A DNA stretch of 64,000 nucleotides from Amycolatopsis sp. WQ 127309 (GTDB taxonomy: Bacteria > Actinomycetota > Actinomycetes > Mycobacteriales > Pseudonocardiaceae), in assembly GCF_023023025.1 (NCBI RefSeq), contig NZ_CP095481.1, positions 124,001 through 188,000 of the forward strand, written 5' to 3'. The notes beneath the pieces were generated by a model that had not been told where the DNA came from, made no database searches, and saw only the letters and a list, made by a program, of their open reading frames with translations. This document shows, piece after piece, positions 35,432 to 41,973 of this stretch; position 1 is the first letter of the stretch; each line of letters starts with the position of its first letter. The position numbers and the translations under genes are program-made.

Positions 35432-36913
35432 TCAGGGCGCTCCGGGCGGCACGAACGGCAGGCCCGCCGGCGCGCCCAGTTCCAGCAACGTCAGCAGCGC
35501 CGCCGTGTCGAGGTGCTCGCCGACGGCGTCCGCCAGCCGGTCCAGCATGTCCTCGCGCAGGTCGGCGAAGCCCGGCGCGTCCGGGGACGGCGTCCACGAG
35601 ACGCCCGCCTGCGCCGTCGCTTCGGTGAGCCATGCGCGGCGGAAGGCGTCGTTCTCGAAGGCGCCGTGCCAGAGCGTGCCCCAGACGGCGCCGGCGCGGT
35701 GACCGTCCAGAAAGGACTCCAGGGGCGCGGACGCCGTCACCGAACCGTGGTGGATCTCATAGGCGTCTACACGGGTGCCGCGCCACTCGCCCGACGGGCG
35801 AGCGAGCACCTTCTCCTCGGCGAACGTCACCCGGGCCGGCAGCAGGCCCAGGCCCGGTACCTCGCCGGCGCCGGACTCGACGTCGTCCACAATGGAGTCC
35901 GCGAGCATCTGGTAGCCGCCGCAGATGCCGAGGACCGGCTTCCCGGCCGCGGCGCGGGCCGCCAGCGCCGTGTCGAGACCGCGGGCACGCAGCCAGGCCA
36001 GGTCGTCGACTGTGGCGCGAGAACCGGGCAGCACGACCACGTCCGCCGCGGCGACCGTGTCCGGGTCGGCGGTCAGCGACACCGTGACGCCGGGTTCGGC
36101 GGCGAGGGCGTCGACGTCGGTGGCGTTGGACGCGCGCGGGAACCGGACGACGGCCACGCTCAAGCCGCCGCGGTGGGCCTCCCGGCGCCAGCCGGCCGCG
36201 GCCAGGGCGTCCTCCGAGTCGATCCACACCCGGTGGAGCCAGGGCAGCACGCCCAGCACCGGCCGGCCGGTGACCTTCTCCAGGCTGTCCAGGCCCGGGC
36301 GCAGCAGCCCGACGTCACCGCGGAACTTGTTGACGACCCAGCCCGCGACCAGCGCCTGGTCCTCGGCCGAGAGCAGCGCGAGGGTGCCGAACATCGCGGC
36401 GAGCACGCCACCGCGGTCGATGTCGCCGACGACGAGCACCGGCAGCCCGAACCGCCGCGCCAGCCCCAGGTTGACGTAGTCGCCGCCGCGCAGGTTGATC
36501 TCGGCGGGGCTGCCCGCGCCTTCGCAGACGACGACGTCGCAGCGCGCGCTGAGGTCTTCGTAGGCGGCGAAGGCGATCTCGGCGAGCCCGGCGCGGCCGG
36601 TCGCGTACTCCCCCGCTTCGAGGGTGCCGAACGGTTTCCCGAGCGCGACGACGTGACTGCGCCGGTCATTCCCGGGCTTGAGCAGCACGGGATTCATCGC
36701 GGCCTCGGGCTCGACGCGCGCCGCCCGCGCCTGCAGCCACTGGGCGCGCCCGATCTCGGCGCCGTCGGCGCAGACCATGGAGTTGTTGGACATGTTCTGT
36801 GCTTTGAAGGGTGCGACGCGCACCCCACGCCGGGCGAGCCACCGGCAGATCCCGGCGGTGACCAGGCTCTTCCCGGCATCGGACGTCGTCCCGGCGACGA
36901 GCAGGCCGCTCAT
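35432..36913 (-). CDS. cobQ: cobyric acid synthase
   Basis: A 493-residue glutamine amidotransferase that amidates side chains b, d, e and g of adenosylcobyrinic acid a,c-diamide. The N-terminal dethiobiotin-synthetase-like ATP domain has GTTSDAGKSLVTAG and APFKAQNMSNNS; the GATase domain has the nucleophile Cys in GICGGYQML and the late YEIHHGSVT His segment. The ATG at 36913 has a strong GGAAAGGGAGG ribosome binding site. cobD lies upstream on the same strand, separated by 419 bp of repeat-bearing DNA. Confidence 0.95.
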   Translation of the reverse strand: MSGLLVAGTTSDAGKSLVTAGICRWLARRGVRVAPFKAQNMSNNSMVCADGAEIGRAQWLQARAARVEPEAAMNPVLLKPGNDRRSHVVALGKPFGTLEAGEYATGRAGLAEIAFAAYEDLSARCDVVVCEGAGSPAEINLRGGDYVNLGLARRFGLPVLVVGDIDRGGVLAAMFGTLALLSAEDQALVAGWVVNKFRGDVGLLRPGLDSLEKVTGRPVLGVLPWLHRVWIDSEDALAAAGWRREAHRGGLSVAVVRFPRASNATDVDALAAEPGVTVSLTADPDTVAAADVVVLPGSRATVDDLAWLRARGLDTALAARAAAGKPVLGICGGYQMLADSIVDDVESGAGEVPGLGLLPARVTFAEEKVLARPSGEWRGTRVDAYEIHHGSVTASAPLESFLDGHRAGAVWGTLWHGAFENDAFRRAWLTEATAQAGVSWTPSPDAPGFADLREDMLDRLADAVGEHLDTAALLTLLELGAPAGLPFVPPGAP

Positions 36914-36948
36914 AGTTCCTCCCTTTCCACCGGCCGCGCGGTAGCCAC

Positions 36949-37180
36949 GGATTTGTCCGCAGCTCGCGCAGTACTCGCTGAGTTGTCCGCAGGTCGCGCA
37001 CCAGTCGCAGGGTTGTCCGCAGGTCGCCCGGCACCCGCGGATTGTCCACAGCTCGTGCACTACTCGCGGAGTTGTCCGCTCATCGCCCAGTATCCGCAGA
37101 GTTGCCCATGGATCGTGTGACACCCGCGGAGTTGTCCACAGATCGCGCGGTACCCGCCGAGTTGTCCACAGATCGCCGAA
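36949..37180 (-). repeat. eight-unit 30-bp tandem array upstream of cobQ
   Basis: The TTGTCC core recurs at 36953, 36983, 37013, 37042, 37072, 37102 (as TTGCCC), 37132 and 37162, giving steps of 30, 30, 29, 30, 30, 30 and 30. On the minus strand the consensus is GTGGACAACTCCGCG followed by a variable half. The single 29-bp step breaks the reading frame shared by the other units. The motif is the same as in the 40046-40195 array. Confidence 0.85.
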
Positions 37181-37346
37181 CGGGGCTTGTGACCGGCCAC
37201 CGGCCGATAGACTGGACAGGGGCCGCCCCCCAGGGAGTGGTGGGGGCTGCCATCGCGAGCCCGAGGCCGATCCTGGACCTGACAGCCGCAGCCGCCGCTC
37301 GGCGACCAGCGCGGCCACGGCCGATCCCGGCGCTAATCGCGGCCAC
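37080..37346 (-). pseudogene. decayed linker ORF between cobD and cobQ
   Basis: A GTG at 37346 overlaps the last 14 nt of cobD and opens an 88-codon frame. Its second part reads MAAPTTPWGAAPVQSIGRWP and then repeats RSVDNSAG units before a TGA at 37080-37082. The peptide is close to that of the linker ORF at 39964-40218 (APTTPWGASPVQSTG, SPVRRSVDNSAG). Unlike that one it stops 166 bp before the downstream gene, and a 29-bp unit further on also shifts the frame, so I read it as decayed. Function is unknown. Confidence 0.4.
37208..37249 (-). repeat. interspersed 42-bp head sequence, copy C
   Basis: The minus strand reads CAGCCCCCACCACTCCCTGG and ends GTCCAGTCTA; it differs from copy B at 1 of 42 positions, and similarity to B continues for roughly another 50 bp into the first GTGGACAACT unit. 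It is oriented with cobD, about 84 bp past its stop. Confidence 0.88.
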
Positions 37347-37366
37347 GGCCGATCCCGACGCTGCCC
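37311..37366. repeat. 28-bp tandem duplication at the 3-prime end of cobD
   Basis: GCGGCCACGGCCGATCCCG occurs at 37311-37329 and 37339-37357 with period 28. The inner copy encodes the last residues of CobD (GIGRGRD); the outer copy lies beyond the stop. It parallels the duplication at the ROK gene end. Confidence 0.8.
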
Positions 37367-38301
37367 ACCACAGCCGCAGCCACAGTCAGCGCGGCCGCAC
37401 CCACCAGCCGGGACAACCGCACCGCCCGGCGCAGGTCGACCGGCTCCGGGTCACGTCCCTCGCCCAGCCGCGCCCGGCGCTCGACCTCGCCGCCGTAGCT
37501 GTTCGTGCCGCCCAGCCGGATGCCCAGCGCGCCCGCGAACGCCGCCTCCACCTGGCCCGCGTTGGGGCTCGGGTGGTGCCCGCCGTCGCGGCGCCAGATC
37601 CGCCAGGCCGTGTGCGCCCGGCCGCCGACGAGGGGCGCGCATACAGCCGTTAGCGCGGCTCCGAGGCGGGACGGGGCCAGGTTCACCAGGTCGTCGGCGC
37701 GCGCCGCCGCCCAGCCGAACTCCTGGTAGTGCGGTGAGCGGTAGCCGACCATCGCGTCGAGTGTGTTGAGCGCGCGGTAGCCGAGCAGGCCCGGCAGCCC
37801 GGCGACGGCGCCCCAGAACAGCGGCGCGACCACGGCGTCCGACGTGTTCTCGGCGATCGACTCGGTCGCCGCGCGGGTCAGCCCGGCGGAGTCGAGCGTC
37901 GTCGCGTCGCGCGCGCAGAGGTGCGAGAGCCGCATACGCGCCGAAGGGACTTCGCCCGCTTCGAGCAGCTTCGCCATCTCCGCGCCTTCGTCGGCGAGAC
38001 CACGTCCACCAAGCACCACCCACGTACAGACGGCAGTCGCCGCGAAGCGCGCGAAGGGACTTCGCCGCGTCACAGTCTGAAGCGCGGCGCCGAGGCCGAC
38101 AGCTGTGAAGGCGCTCAAACCCGCGTAGGCGGCTCCGCGCCGCTTCGAGTCGGCCCACACGCGGCGTTCGAGAGCCGCCGCGGCGGTACCGAAGATCGCC
38201 ACCGGATGCCCCCGACGGGGGTCGCCGAACAGGGTGTCGGCGACATATCCGGTAACGAGTCCGGCCGCGGTTGTCCCTAGACGGAGTGGCACGTGGCGCA
38301 C
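37333..38301 (-). CDS. cobD: adenosylcobinamide-phosphate synthase (CobD/CbiB)
   Basis: A 322-residue integral membrane enzyme that attaches the aminopropanol arm to adenosylcobyric acid. Recognisable segments are GYVADTLFGDPRRGHPVAIF, ARDATTLDSAGLTRAATESI, AENTSDAVVAPLFWGAVAGL, GYRALNTLDAMVGYRSPHY, FGWAAARADDLVNLAPSRLG and HPSPNAGQVEAAFAGALGIR, followed by GGTNSYGG. The GTG at 38301 (VRHVPLRLG) was chosen; a GTG at 38292 is possible. It is divergent from cobU with only about 18 bp between start codons, so transcripts are probably leaderless or promoters lie inside the coding regions. Confidence 0.93.
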   Translation of the reverse strand: MRHVPLRLGTTAAGLVTGYVADTLFGDPRRGHPVAIFGTAAAALERRVWADSKRRGAAYAGLSAFTAVGLGAALQTVTRRSPFARFAATAVCTWVVLGGRGLADEGAEMAKLLEAGEVPSARMRLSHLCARDATTLDSAGLTRAATESIAENTSDAVVAPLFWGAVAGLPGLLGYRALNTLDAMVGYRSPHYQEFGWAAARADDLVNLAPSRLGAALTAVCAPLVGGRAHTAWRIWRRDGGHHPSPNAGQVEAAFAGALGIRLGGTNSYGGEVERRARLGEGRDPEPVDLRRAVRLSRLVGAAALTVAAAVVGSVGIGRGRD

Positions 38302-38319
38302 GTTAGCGCGTGCACCACA

Positions 38320-38931
38320 ATGCCCGGTATGACCAAGCTGACGCACCGGCTAGCCGGGTATCTCGAAAACCTGGCCCGCGCCCTCCGCCGGTACGGACGC
38401 GACGAAGGAAAGGTGCTCGTCCTCGGCGGGGTCCGCTCGGGGAAGTCGCGGCACGCCGAGCGGCTCGTCGCCCGCCACCCGCACCTCGTCTACGTCGCGC
38501 CCGGCCTGCTCCCGAGCGACGACGACCCCGAATGGGCCGCGCGGGTGGCCGCGCACCAGGCGCGGCGGCCGTCGAACTGGAAGACCGTCGAGACCACGGA
38601 CCTCGCGGGCACGCTCAGGAAGGCGACCGAGCCGCTCCTCATCGACTGCCTCGGCACCTGGCTCTCGCGGGTGCTCGACGAGGTCGGCGCGTGGGAGCAG
38701 GAGCGGGGCTGGGAGCACCGGCTCGACGACCGGCTCGAGGACTTCCTGGCCGCGTGGGCCGCTGCGCGGGTGCCGGTGGTCGCGGTCAGCAACGAGGTCG
38801 GCAGCGGTGTGGTGCCCGCAACGTCGTCCGGACGGCTGTTCCGTGATGTGCTGGGCGCACTCAACAACCGGGTGTCCGCCGACGCCGACCGGGTCCAGCT
38901 GGTCGTCGCGGGGCGGGTGCTCGACCTGTAG
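38320..38931 (+). CDS. cobU: adenosylcobinamide kinase / guanylyltransferase
   Basis: A 203-residue bifunctional enzyme that phosphorylates adenosylcobinamide and transfers GMP to it. The P-loop is VLVLGGVRSGKSRHAERLVA; further CobU motifs are IDCLGTWLSRVL, VPVVAVSNEVGSGVVP and RLFRDVLGALNNRVSADADR, followed by VQLVVAGRVLDL. About 30 extra residues precede the P-loop. Start codons at 38320 or 38329 (ATG), or a GTG at 38412 next to the P-loop, are all possible; no good ribosome binding site decides. cobT follows after 22 bp. Confidence 0.9.
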   Translation: MPGMTKLTHRLAGYLENLARALRRYGRDEGKVLVLGGVRSGKSRHAERLVARHPHLVYVAPGLLPSDDDPEWAARVAAHQARRPSNWKTVETTDLAGTLRKATEPLLIDCLGTWLSRVLDEVGAWEQERGWEHRLDDRLEDFLAAWAAARVPVVAVSNEVGSGVVPATSSGRLFRDVLGALNNRVSADADRVQLVVAGRVLDL

Positions 38932-38953
38932 GACCCGTACCCCGGAGGCGCTC

Positions 38954-39967
38954 GTGTTCGACGTACCCGTGCCTGATGCCACCGTCCGCGCCGCCGCGCA
39001 GGAGCGGCTCGACGGCCTGGTCAAGCCGCTCGGCTCGCTGGGCAGGCTCGAGGAGATCGCCGCCTGGCTGGCCGCGGCGCACGGCAGCGTGCCGCCGCGC
39101 CCCCTGGACGACGTCCGCGTCGTCGTCTTCGCGGGCGACCACGGCGTGTCCGCGCTGTCGGCGTACCCGCGCGAGGTGACCGCGGCGATGGTGCGGGTGT
39201 TCCTGGCCGGCAAGAGCGGCGTCAACGTGCTGGCCGCGCAGGTCGGCGCGCGGGTCCGGGTCGCCGACCTCGGCGTCGACTGGGACGGTTCGGACGTCCC
39301 GGCGGACGTGACGGCCCACAAGATCCGCCGCGGCTCGGGCTCGATCGACGTCGAGGACGCCTTGGAGCCGGGCGAAGCGCGGGCGGCTTTCGAGGCGGGC
39401 CGCGCGATCGCGGACGAAGAGCGCGAAGCGGACGTGCTCATCCCGGGTGACATGGGCATCGGCAACACGGCGATGTGCGCGGCCCTGGTCGCGGCGTCGC
39501 TGGGGTTGCCGGCGTCCGAGGTGGTCGGCACCGGAACCGGCGTCGACGCGGATGGCTTGGAGCGCAAGACGGCGGCGGTCTCGGCGGCGTTGACGCGGAC
39601 CGCGGGCCGGGTGGATGACCCGTTCGAGCGGCTGACGGCCCTGGGCAGCGCCTGCGTCGCGGCGACGGCGGGCTTCCTGGTCCAAGCGGCGGTCCGCGGT
39701 ATCCCGGTGGTCCTGGACGGCGTGTTCTCGGGCGCGGCGGCCCTGGTGGCGCGGGACATCGCGCCGGGGGCGGAGCAGTGGTGGCTGGCCGGGCACCGCT
39801 CGACGGAACCGTCGCAGGCGTTCGCGCTGAAGGCGCTGGGCTTGGAACCGATCCTGGACTTCGGGCTTCGCCTGGGCGAAGGCAGCGGCGCGGTGCAGGC
39901 GATCCCGACGCTGCGCGCGGCCCGCGCGATCATCGCGGACATGGGCCTGCTGGCGGACTTGGCGTGA
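38954..39967 (+). CDS. cobT: nicotinate-nucleotide-dimethylbenzimidazole phosphoribosyltransferase
   Basis: A 337-residue enzyme that makes alpha-ribazole phosphate from dimethylbenzimidazole and nicotinate mononucleotide. Family motifs are RLDGLVKPLGSLGRLEEIAA, VVFAGDHGVSALSAYPREVT, LIPGDMGIGNTAMCAALVAA, EVVGTGTGVDADGLERK and LDGVFSGAAALVA, with the late LGLEPILDFGLRLGEGSGA. The GTG at 38954 has GGAGG at good distance. Its TGA overlaps the GTG of a repeat-bearing small ORF that bridges to cobS. Confidence 0.95.
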   Translation: MFDVPVPDATVRAAAQERLDGLVKPLGSLGRLEEIAAWLAAAHGSVPPRPLDDVRVVVFAGDHGVSALSAYPREVTAAMVRVFLAGKSGVNVLAAQVGARVRVADLGVDWDGSDVPADVTAHKIRRGSGSIDVEDALEPGEARAAFEAGRAIADEEREADVLIPGDMGIGNTAMCAALVAASLGLPASEVVGTGTGVDADGLERKTAAVSAALTRTAGRVDDPFERLTALGSACVAATAGFLVQAAVRGIPVVLDGVFSGAAALVARDIAPGAEQWWLAGHRSTEPSQAFALKALGLEPILDFGLRLGEGSGAVQAIPTLRAARAIIADMGLLADLA

Positions 39968-40218
39968 ACGCAGCCCCCACCACTCCCTGGGGGGCGTCCC
40001 CTGTCCAGTCTACCGGCGGGTGGCCGGTCGGAAGCCCCGTTCGGCGATCTGTGGACAACTCCGCCGGTGCCGACGCACCTGTGGACAACTCTGCCGGTTC
40101 CGGCCGAGCGGATGGCAACTCCGCCGATCTGGGCCGAGCGGACCGCAACTCCGCCAACGCGGACCGAGCCCAGGACAACCCCACCGGCCGCGGCCGGACC
40201 GCGGGCGAGCCGACGTGA
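39964..40218 (+). CDS. repeat-bearing linker ORF bridging cobT and cobS
   Basis: An 84-codon frame whose GTG overlaps the cobT stop (GTGA at 39964-39967) and whose TGA overlaps the cobS GTG (GTGA at 40215-40218). It begins VNAAPTTPWGASPVQSTGGW and then runs through five 10-residue repeats: VDNSAGADAP, VDNSAGSGRA, DGNSADLGRA, DRNSANADRA, QDNPTGRGRT. There is no ribosome binding site of its own other than coupling. Third-position GC looks lower than in the neighbours. Whether the peptide matters, or only ribosome passage to cobS, is unknown. A non-coding reading is possible. Confidence 0.45.
   Translation: MNAAPTTPWGASPVQSTGGWPVGSPVRRSVDNSAGADAPVDNSAGSGRADGNSADLGRADRNSANADRAQDNPTGRGRTAGEPT
39971..40012 (+). 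repeat. interspersed 42-bp head sequence, copy B
   Basis: Begins CAGCCCCCACCACTCCCTGG and ends GTCCAGTCTA, starting 4 bp after the cobT stop. It differs from copy C at 1 and copy A at 2 positions. It encodes the APTTPWGASPVQS part of the linker ORF and is followed by the 30-bp array. Confidence 0.88.
40046..40195 (+). repeat. five-unit 30-bp tandem array between cobT and cobS
   Basis: GTGGACAACTC or degenerate forms start at 40051, 40081, 40111, 40141 and 40171, exactly 30 bp apart. The second half of each unit varies. It is the plus-strand version of the array upstream of cobQ. Confidence 0.88.
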
Positions 40219-40964
40219 GCCGCTGGGGTGATGCCGCGCGGATGGCCGTCGGGACGCTGACCACCGTGCCCGTCCCGGCGCCGCGCGTCATCGACCGGCG
40301 TGTGGCCGGCGGCGCCATGGTGCTCGCGCCGCTGGCCGCTGTCCCGCTGGCCGCGGCGGCCGGGCTGATCGTGTGGGCCGGGCACGCGCTCCCCGCGGTC
40401 GCCGTCGCGGCGCTCGCGCTCGGGGCGGTCGCGCTCGGCAGCCGTGGCCTGCACCTGGACGGGCTCGCCGACACCGCCGACGGCCTCGGTGCCTCCTACG
40501 ACCGCGCCAAGGCCCTCGACGTCATGCGCCGCGGCGACTCCGGGCCGACCGGGGTCGCGACGCTGGTCTTCGTCCTGCTCGTCCAGGTCGGCGCGCTGGC
40601 CGGGGCAATCGCGGCGGACCACGGCGTCGCCGCCTGCGCCGCGATCCTGATCGGCCGCTGCACGCTGTCGATGTCCTGCGCGAAAGGCGTCCCGTCGGCG
40701 CGTCCGGAGGGCTTGGGCGCGACGGTCGCGGGCTCGGTGCCGCGGTCGGCGGCGGCAGCCTTGGCCGCAGCAGCGGCCGCCGGCTCCGCGTTCCTTCCCG
40801 GCTTGCCGTGGTGGCGCGGACCGCTGGCCGTCCTGCTGGCCTACGCCGTCGCCGCGGCGCTGCTCCGGCGCTGCACCACCCGGCTCGGCGGCGTCACCGG
40901 CGACGTCCTCGGCGCGGGCGTCGAAGCCGGGGTCGCGGCCGCGTTGCTCGCGCTGTCAACCTGA
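40215..40964 (+). CDS. cobS: adenosylcobinamide-GDP ribazoletransferase (cobalamin synthase)
   Basis: A 249-residue membrane enzyme that joins adenosylcobinamide-GDP and alpha-ribazole. The signature SRGLHLDGLADTADGLGASY carries the DxxAD-type metal site, followed by DRAKALDVMRRGDSGPTGV; several hydrophobic helices make up the rest. The GTG at 40215 begins MSRWGDAARMAVGTLTTVPV and overlaps the stop of the repeat linker ORF. Upstream of it the same frame is open back to 40020 through the repeats, but without a better start signal. Confidence 0.93.
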   Translation: MSRWGDAARMAVGTLTTVPVPAPRVIDRRVAGGAMVLAPLAAVPLAAAAGLIVWAGHALPAVAVAALALGAVALGSRGLHLDGLADTADGLGASYDRAKALDVMRRGDSGPTGVATLVFVLLVQVGALAGAIAADHGVAACAAILIGRCTLSMSCAKGVPSARPEGLGATVAGSVPRSAAAALAAAAAAGSAFLPGLPWWRGPLAVLLAYAVAAALLRRCTTRLGGVTGDVLGAGVEAGVAAALLALST

Positions 40965-40978
40965 GGCCTCCGCCCGGC

Positions 40979-41503
40979 GTGTACCAGGTAAACGCCGAGG
41001 AGGACGCCCTGAGCACCGACATCGCCGTGGACCTGGCGGAACTCTTCCGTGCCCACCGCCCCGGCCTCGTCCGGCTCGCCGTGCTGCTGCTCGGCGACCG
41101 CGGGCTCGCCGAGGACGTCGTGCAGGACGCCTTCGTCGCGCTCTTCAAGCGATGGCCGCTCGACGACCCCGCCCGCGCCGGCGGCTACCTGCGCGTCTCC
41201 GTCGTCAACGGCGCCCGCTCCGCCCAGCGGCGCGCGGCCCTGCGGCTGCGGCACCGCAAAGCCGAGCAAGCCGAACGCGACGACGGCCCGCCCGCCGACG
41301 CCGAAGCCCTGCTCGACGAGGAACACCGCGAGGTCATCGCCGCCGTGCGGCAGCTGCCGCGACGGCAACGGGAGGTGCTCGTGCTGCGGTACTGGTCCGG
41401 CCTCTCCGAGGCCGAGATCGCCGACACGCTCGGCGTCTCCCGCGGCACGGTCAAGACCTGCGCGTCCCGCGCGCTCGCGAAACTGGAAGGACAGCTCCGA
41501 TGA
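40979..41503 (+). CDS. ECF RNA polymerase sigma factor, SigE-like
   Basis: A sigma factor of about 165-174 residues. Region 2 reads FRAHRPGLVRLAVLLLGDRG, then LAEDVVQDAFVALFKRW; region 4 reads AVRQLPRRQREVLVLRYWSG, then LSEAEIADTLGVSRGTVKT. The start is uncertain: the GTG at 40979 has no ribosome binding site, while GAGGAGG at 40997-41003 points to a CTG at 41009 (LSTDIAVDLAELF). It overlaps the next gene by 4 nt (ATGA), a small membrane protein that may be its regulator. It is not a known cobalamin regulator. Confidence 0.88.
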   Translation: MYQVNAEEDALSTDIAVDLAELFRAHRPGLVRLAVLLLGDRGLAEDVVQDAFVALFKRWPLDDPARAGGYLRVSVVNGARSAQRRAALRLRHRKAEQAERDDGPPADAEALLDEEHREVIAAVRQLPRRQREVLVLRYWSGLSEAEIADTLGVSRGTVKTCASRALAKLEGQLR

Positions 41504-41973
41504 CCGACGTCGAAACGCGGCTGCGCGCCGCCTTCGCAGCCCTCGCCGATCACGTCGACGTCCGGGAAACCGCACCGGCACCGCGACGGCGGGTGCTCGT
41601 CCCGGCCCTGGTCGCGGCCGTCACGATCCTGGCCGCCGGCGGGATCATCCTCGCGAGCCGCCCGGCACCGGCGCCCGTGCCGGTCGTCCCGGCGGTGCCG
41701 CTGCCCCGCCAGACTCACGGCTTCCTGCCGAACTTCGCGCTGCTCACCCACTGCGGCGTCGACGAGACGCGCAGCGGCCTGACCTACTTCGAGGCGGAAA
41801 CGCCGCTGTACGGCCCGAACGGCGGCGCGCCGGCGGGCTGGGGCAACCCCTACCAGGAGGGCACGATGTTCTTCACCGACTCCGGGGACATGATCTTCCG
41901 CGACGACCAGGGCCACGAGGTGCGGTTCCTGGTCCGGCGCGGCGCGACGGCGTTCAAGCACCTCTGCGAATAG
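41500..41973 (+). CDS. membrane protein, putative anti-sigma factor or accessory of the ECF sigma factor
   Basis: A 157-residue protein, MTDVETRLRAAFAALADHVD at the N-terminus, with one transmembrane helix (RVLVPALVAAVTILAAGGII, about residues 30-50) and an exported C-terminal domain containing HCGVDETRSGLTYFEAETPL. The N-terminal cytoplasmic part is short and lacks a zinc-binding anti-sigma motif, so anti-sigma activity is inferred only from coupling to the sigma gene. Its last 20 nt overlap the convergent cobC gene. Confidence 0.6.
   Translation: MTDVETRLRAAFAALADHVDVRETAPAPRRRVLVPALVAAVTILAAGGIILASRPAPAPVPVVPAVPLPRQTHGFLPNFALLTHCGVDETRSGLTYFEAETPLYGPNGGAPAGWGNPYQEGTMFFTDSGDMIFRDDQGHEVRFLVRRGATAFKHLCE

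Larger units (their letters stand above)
36914..37332. other. 419-bp repeat-filled gap between cobD and cobQ
   Basis: This gap holds the reverse-oriented 42-bp head copy C, an eight-unit 30-bp array, the outer copy of the cobD end duplication, and a decayed linker ORF (37080-37346). Apart from the cobQ ribosome binding site at its left end, nothing else is recognisable. Confidence 0.75.

Noticed and set aside
36949..40195. CRISPR arrays, because of regularly spaced 30-bp repeats
   Set aside because: Conserved and variable halves belong to the same 30-bp unit, no 20-40 bp unique spacers separate identical repeats, and no cas gene is present.
40020..40214. Extension of CobS upstream through the repeats to 40020
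   Set aside because: The frame is open, but there is no good start signal and known CobS proteins begin near the GTG at 40215.
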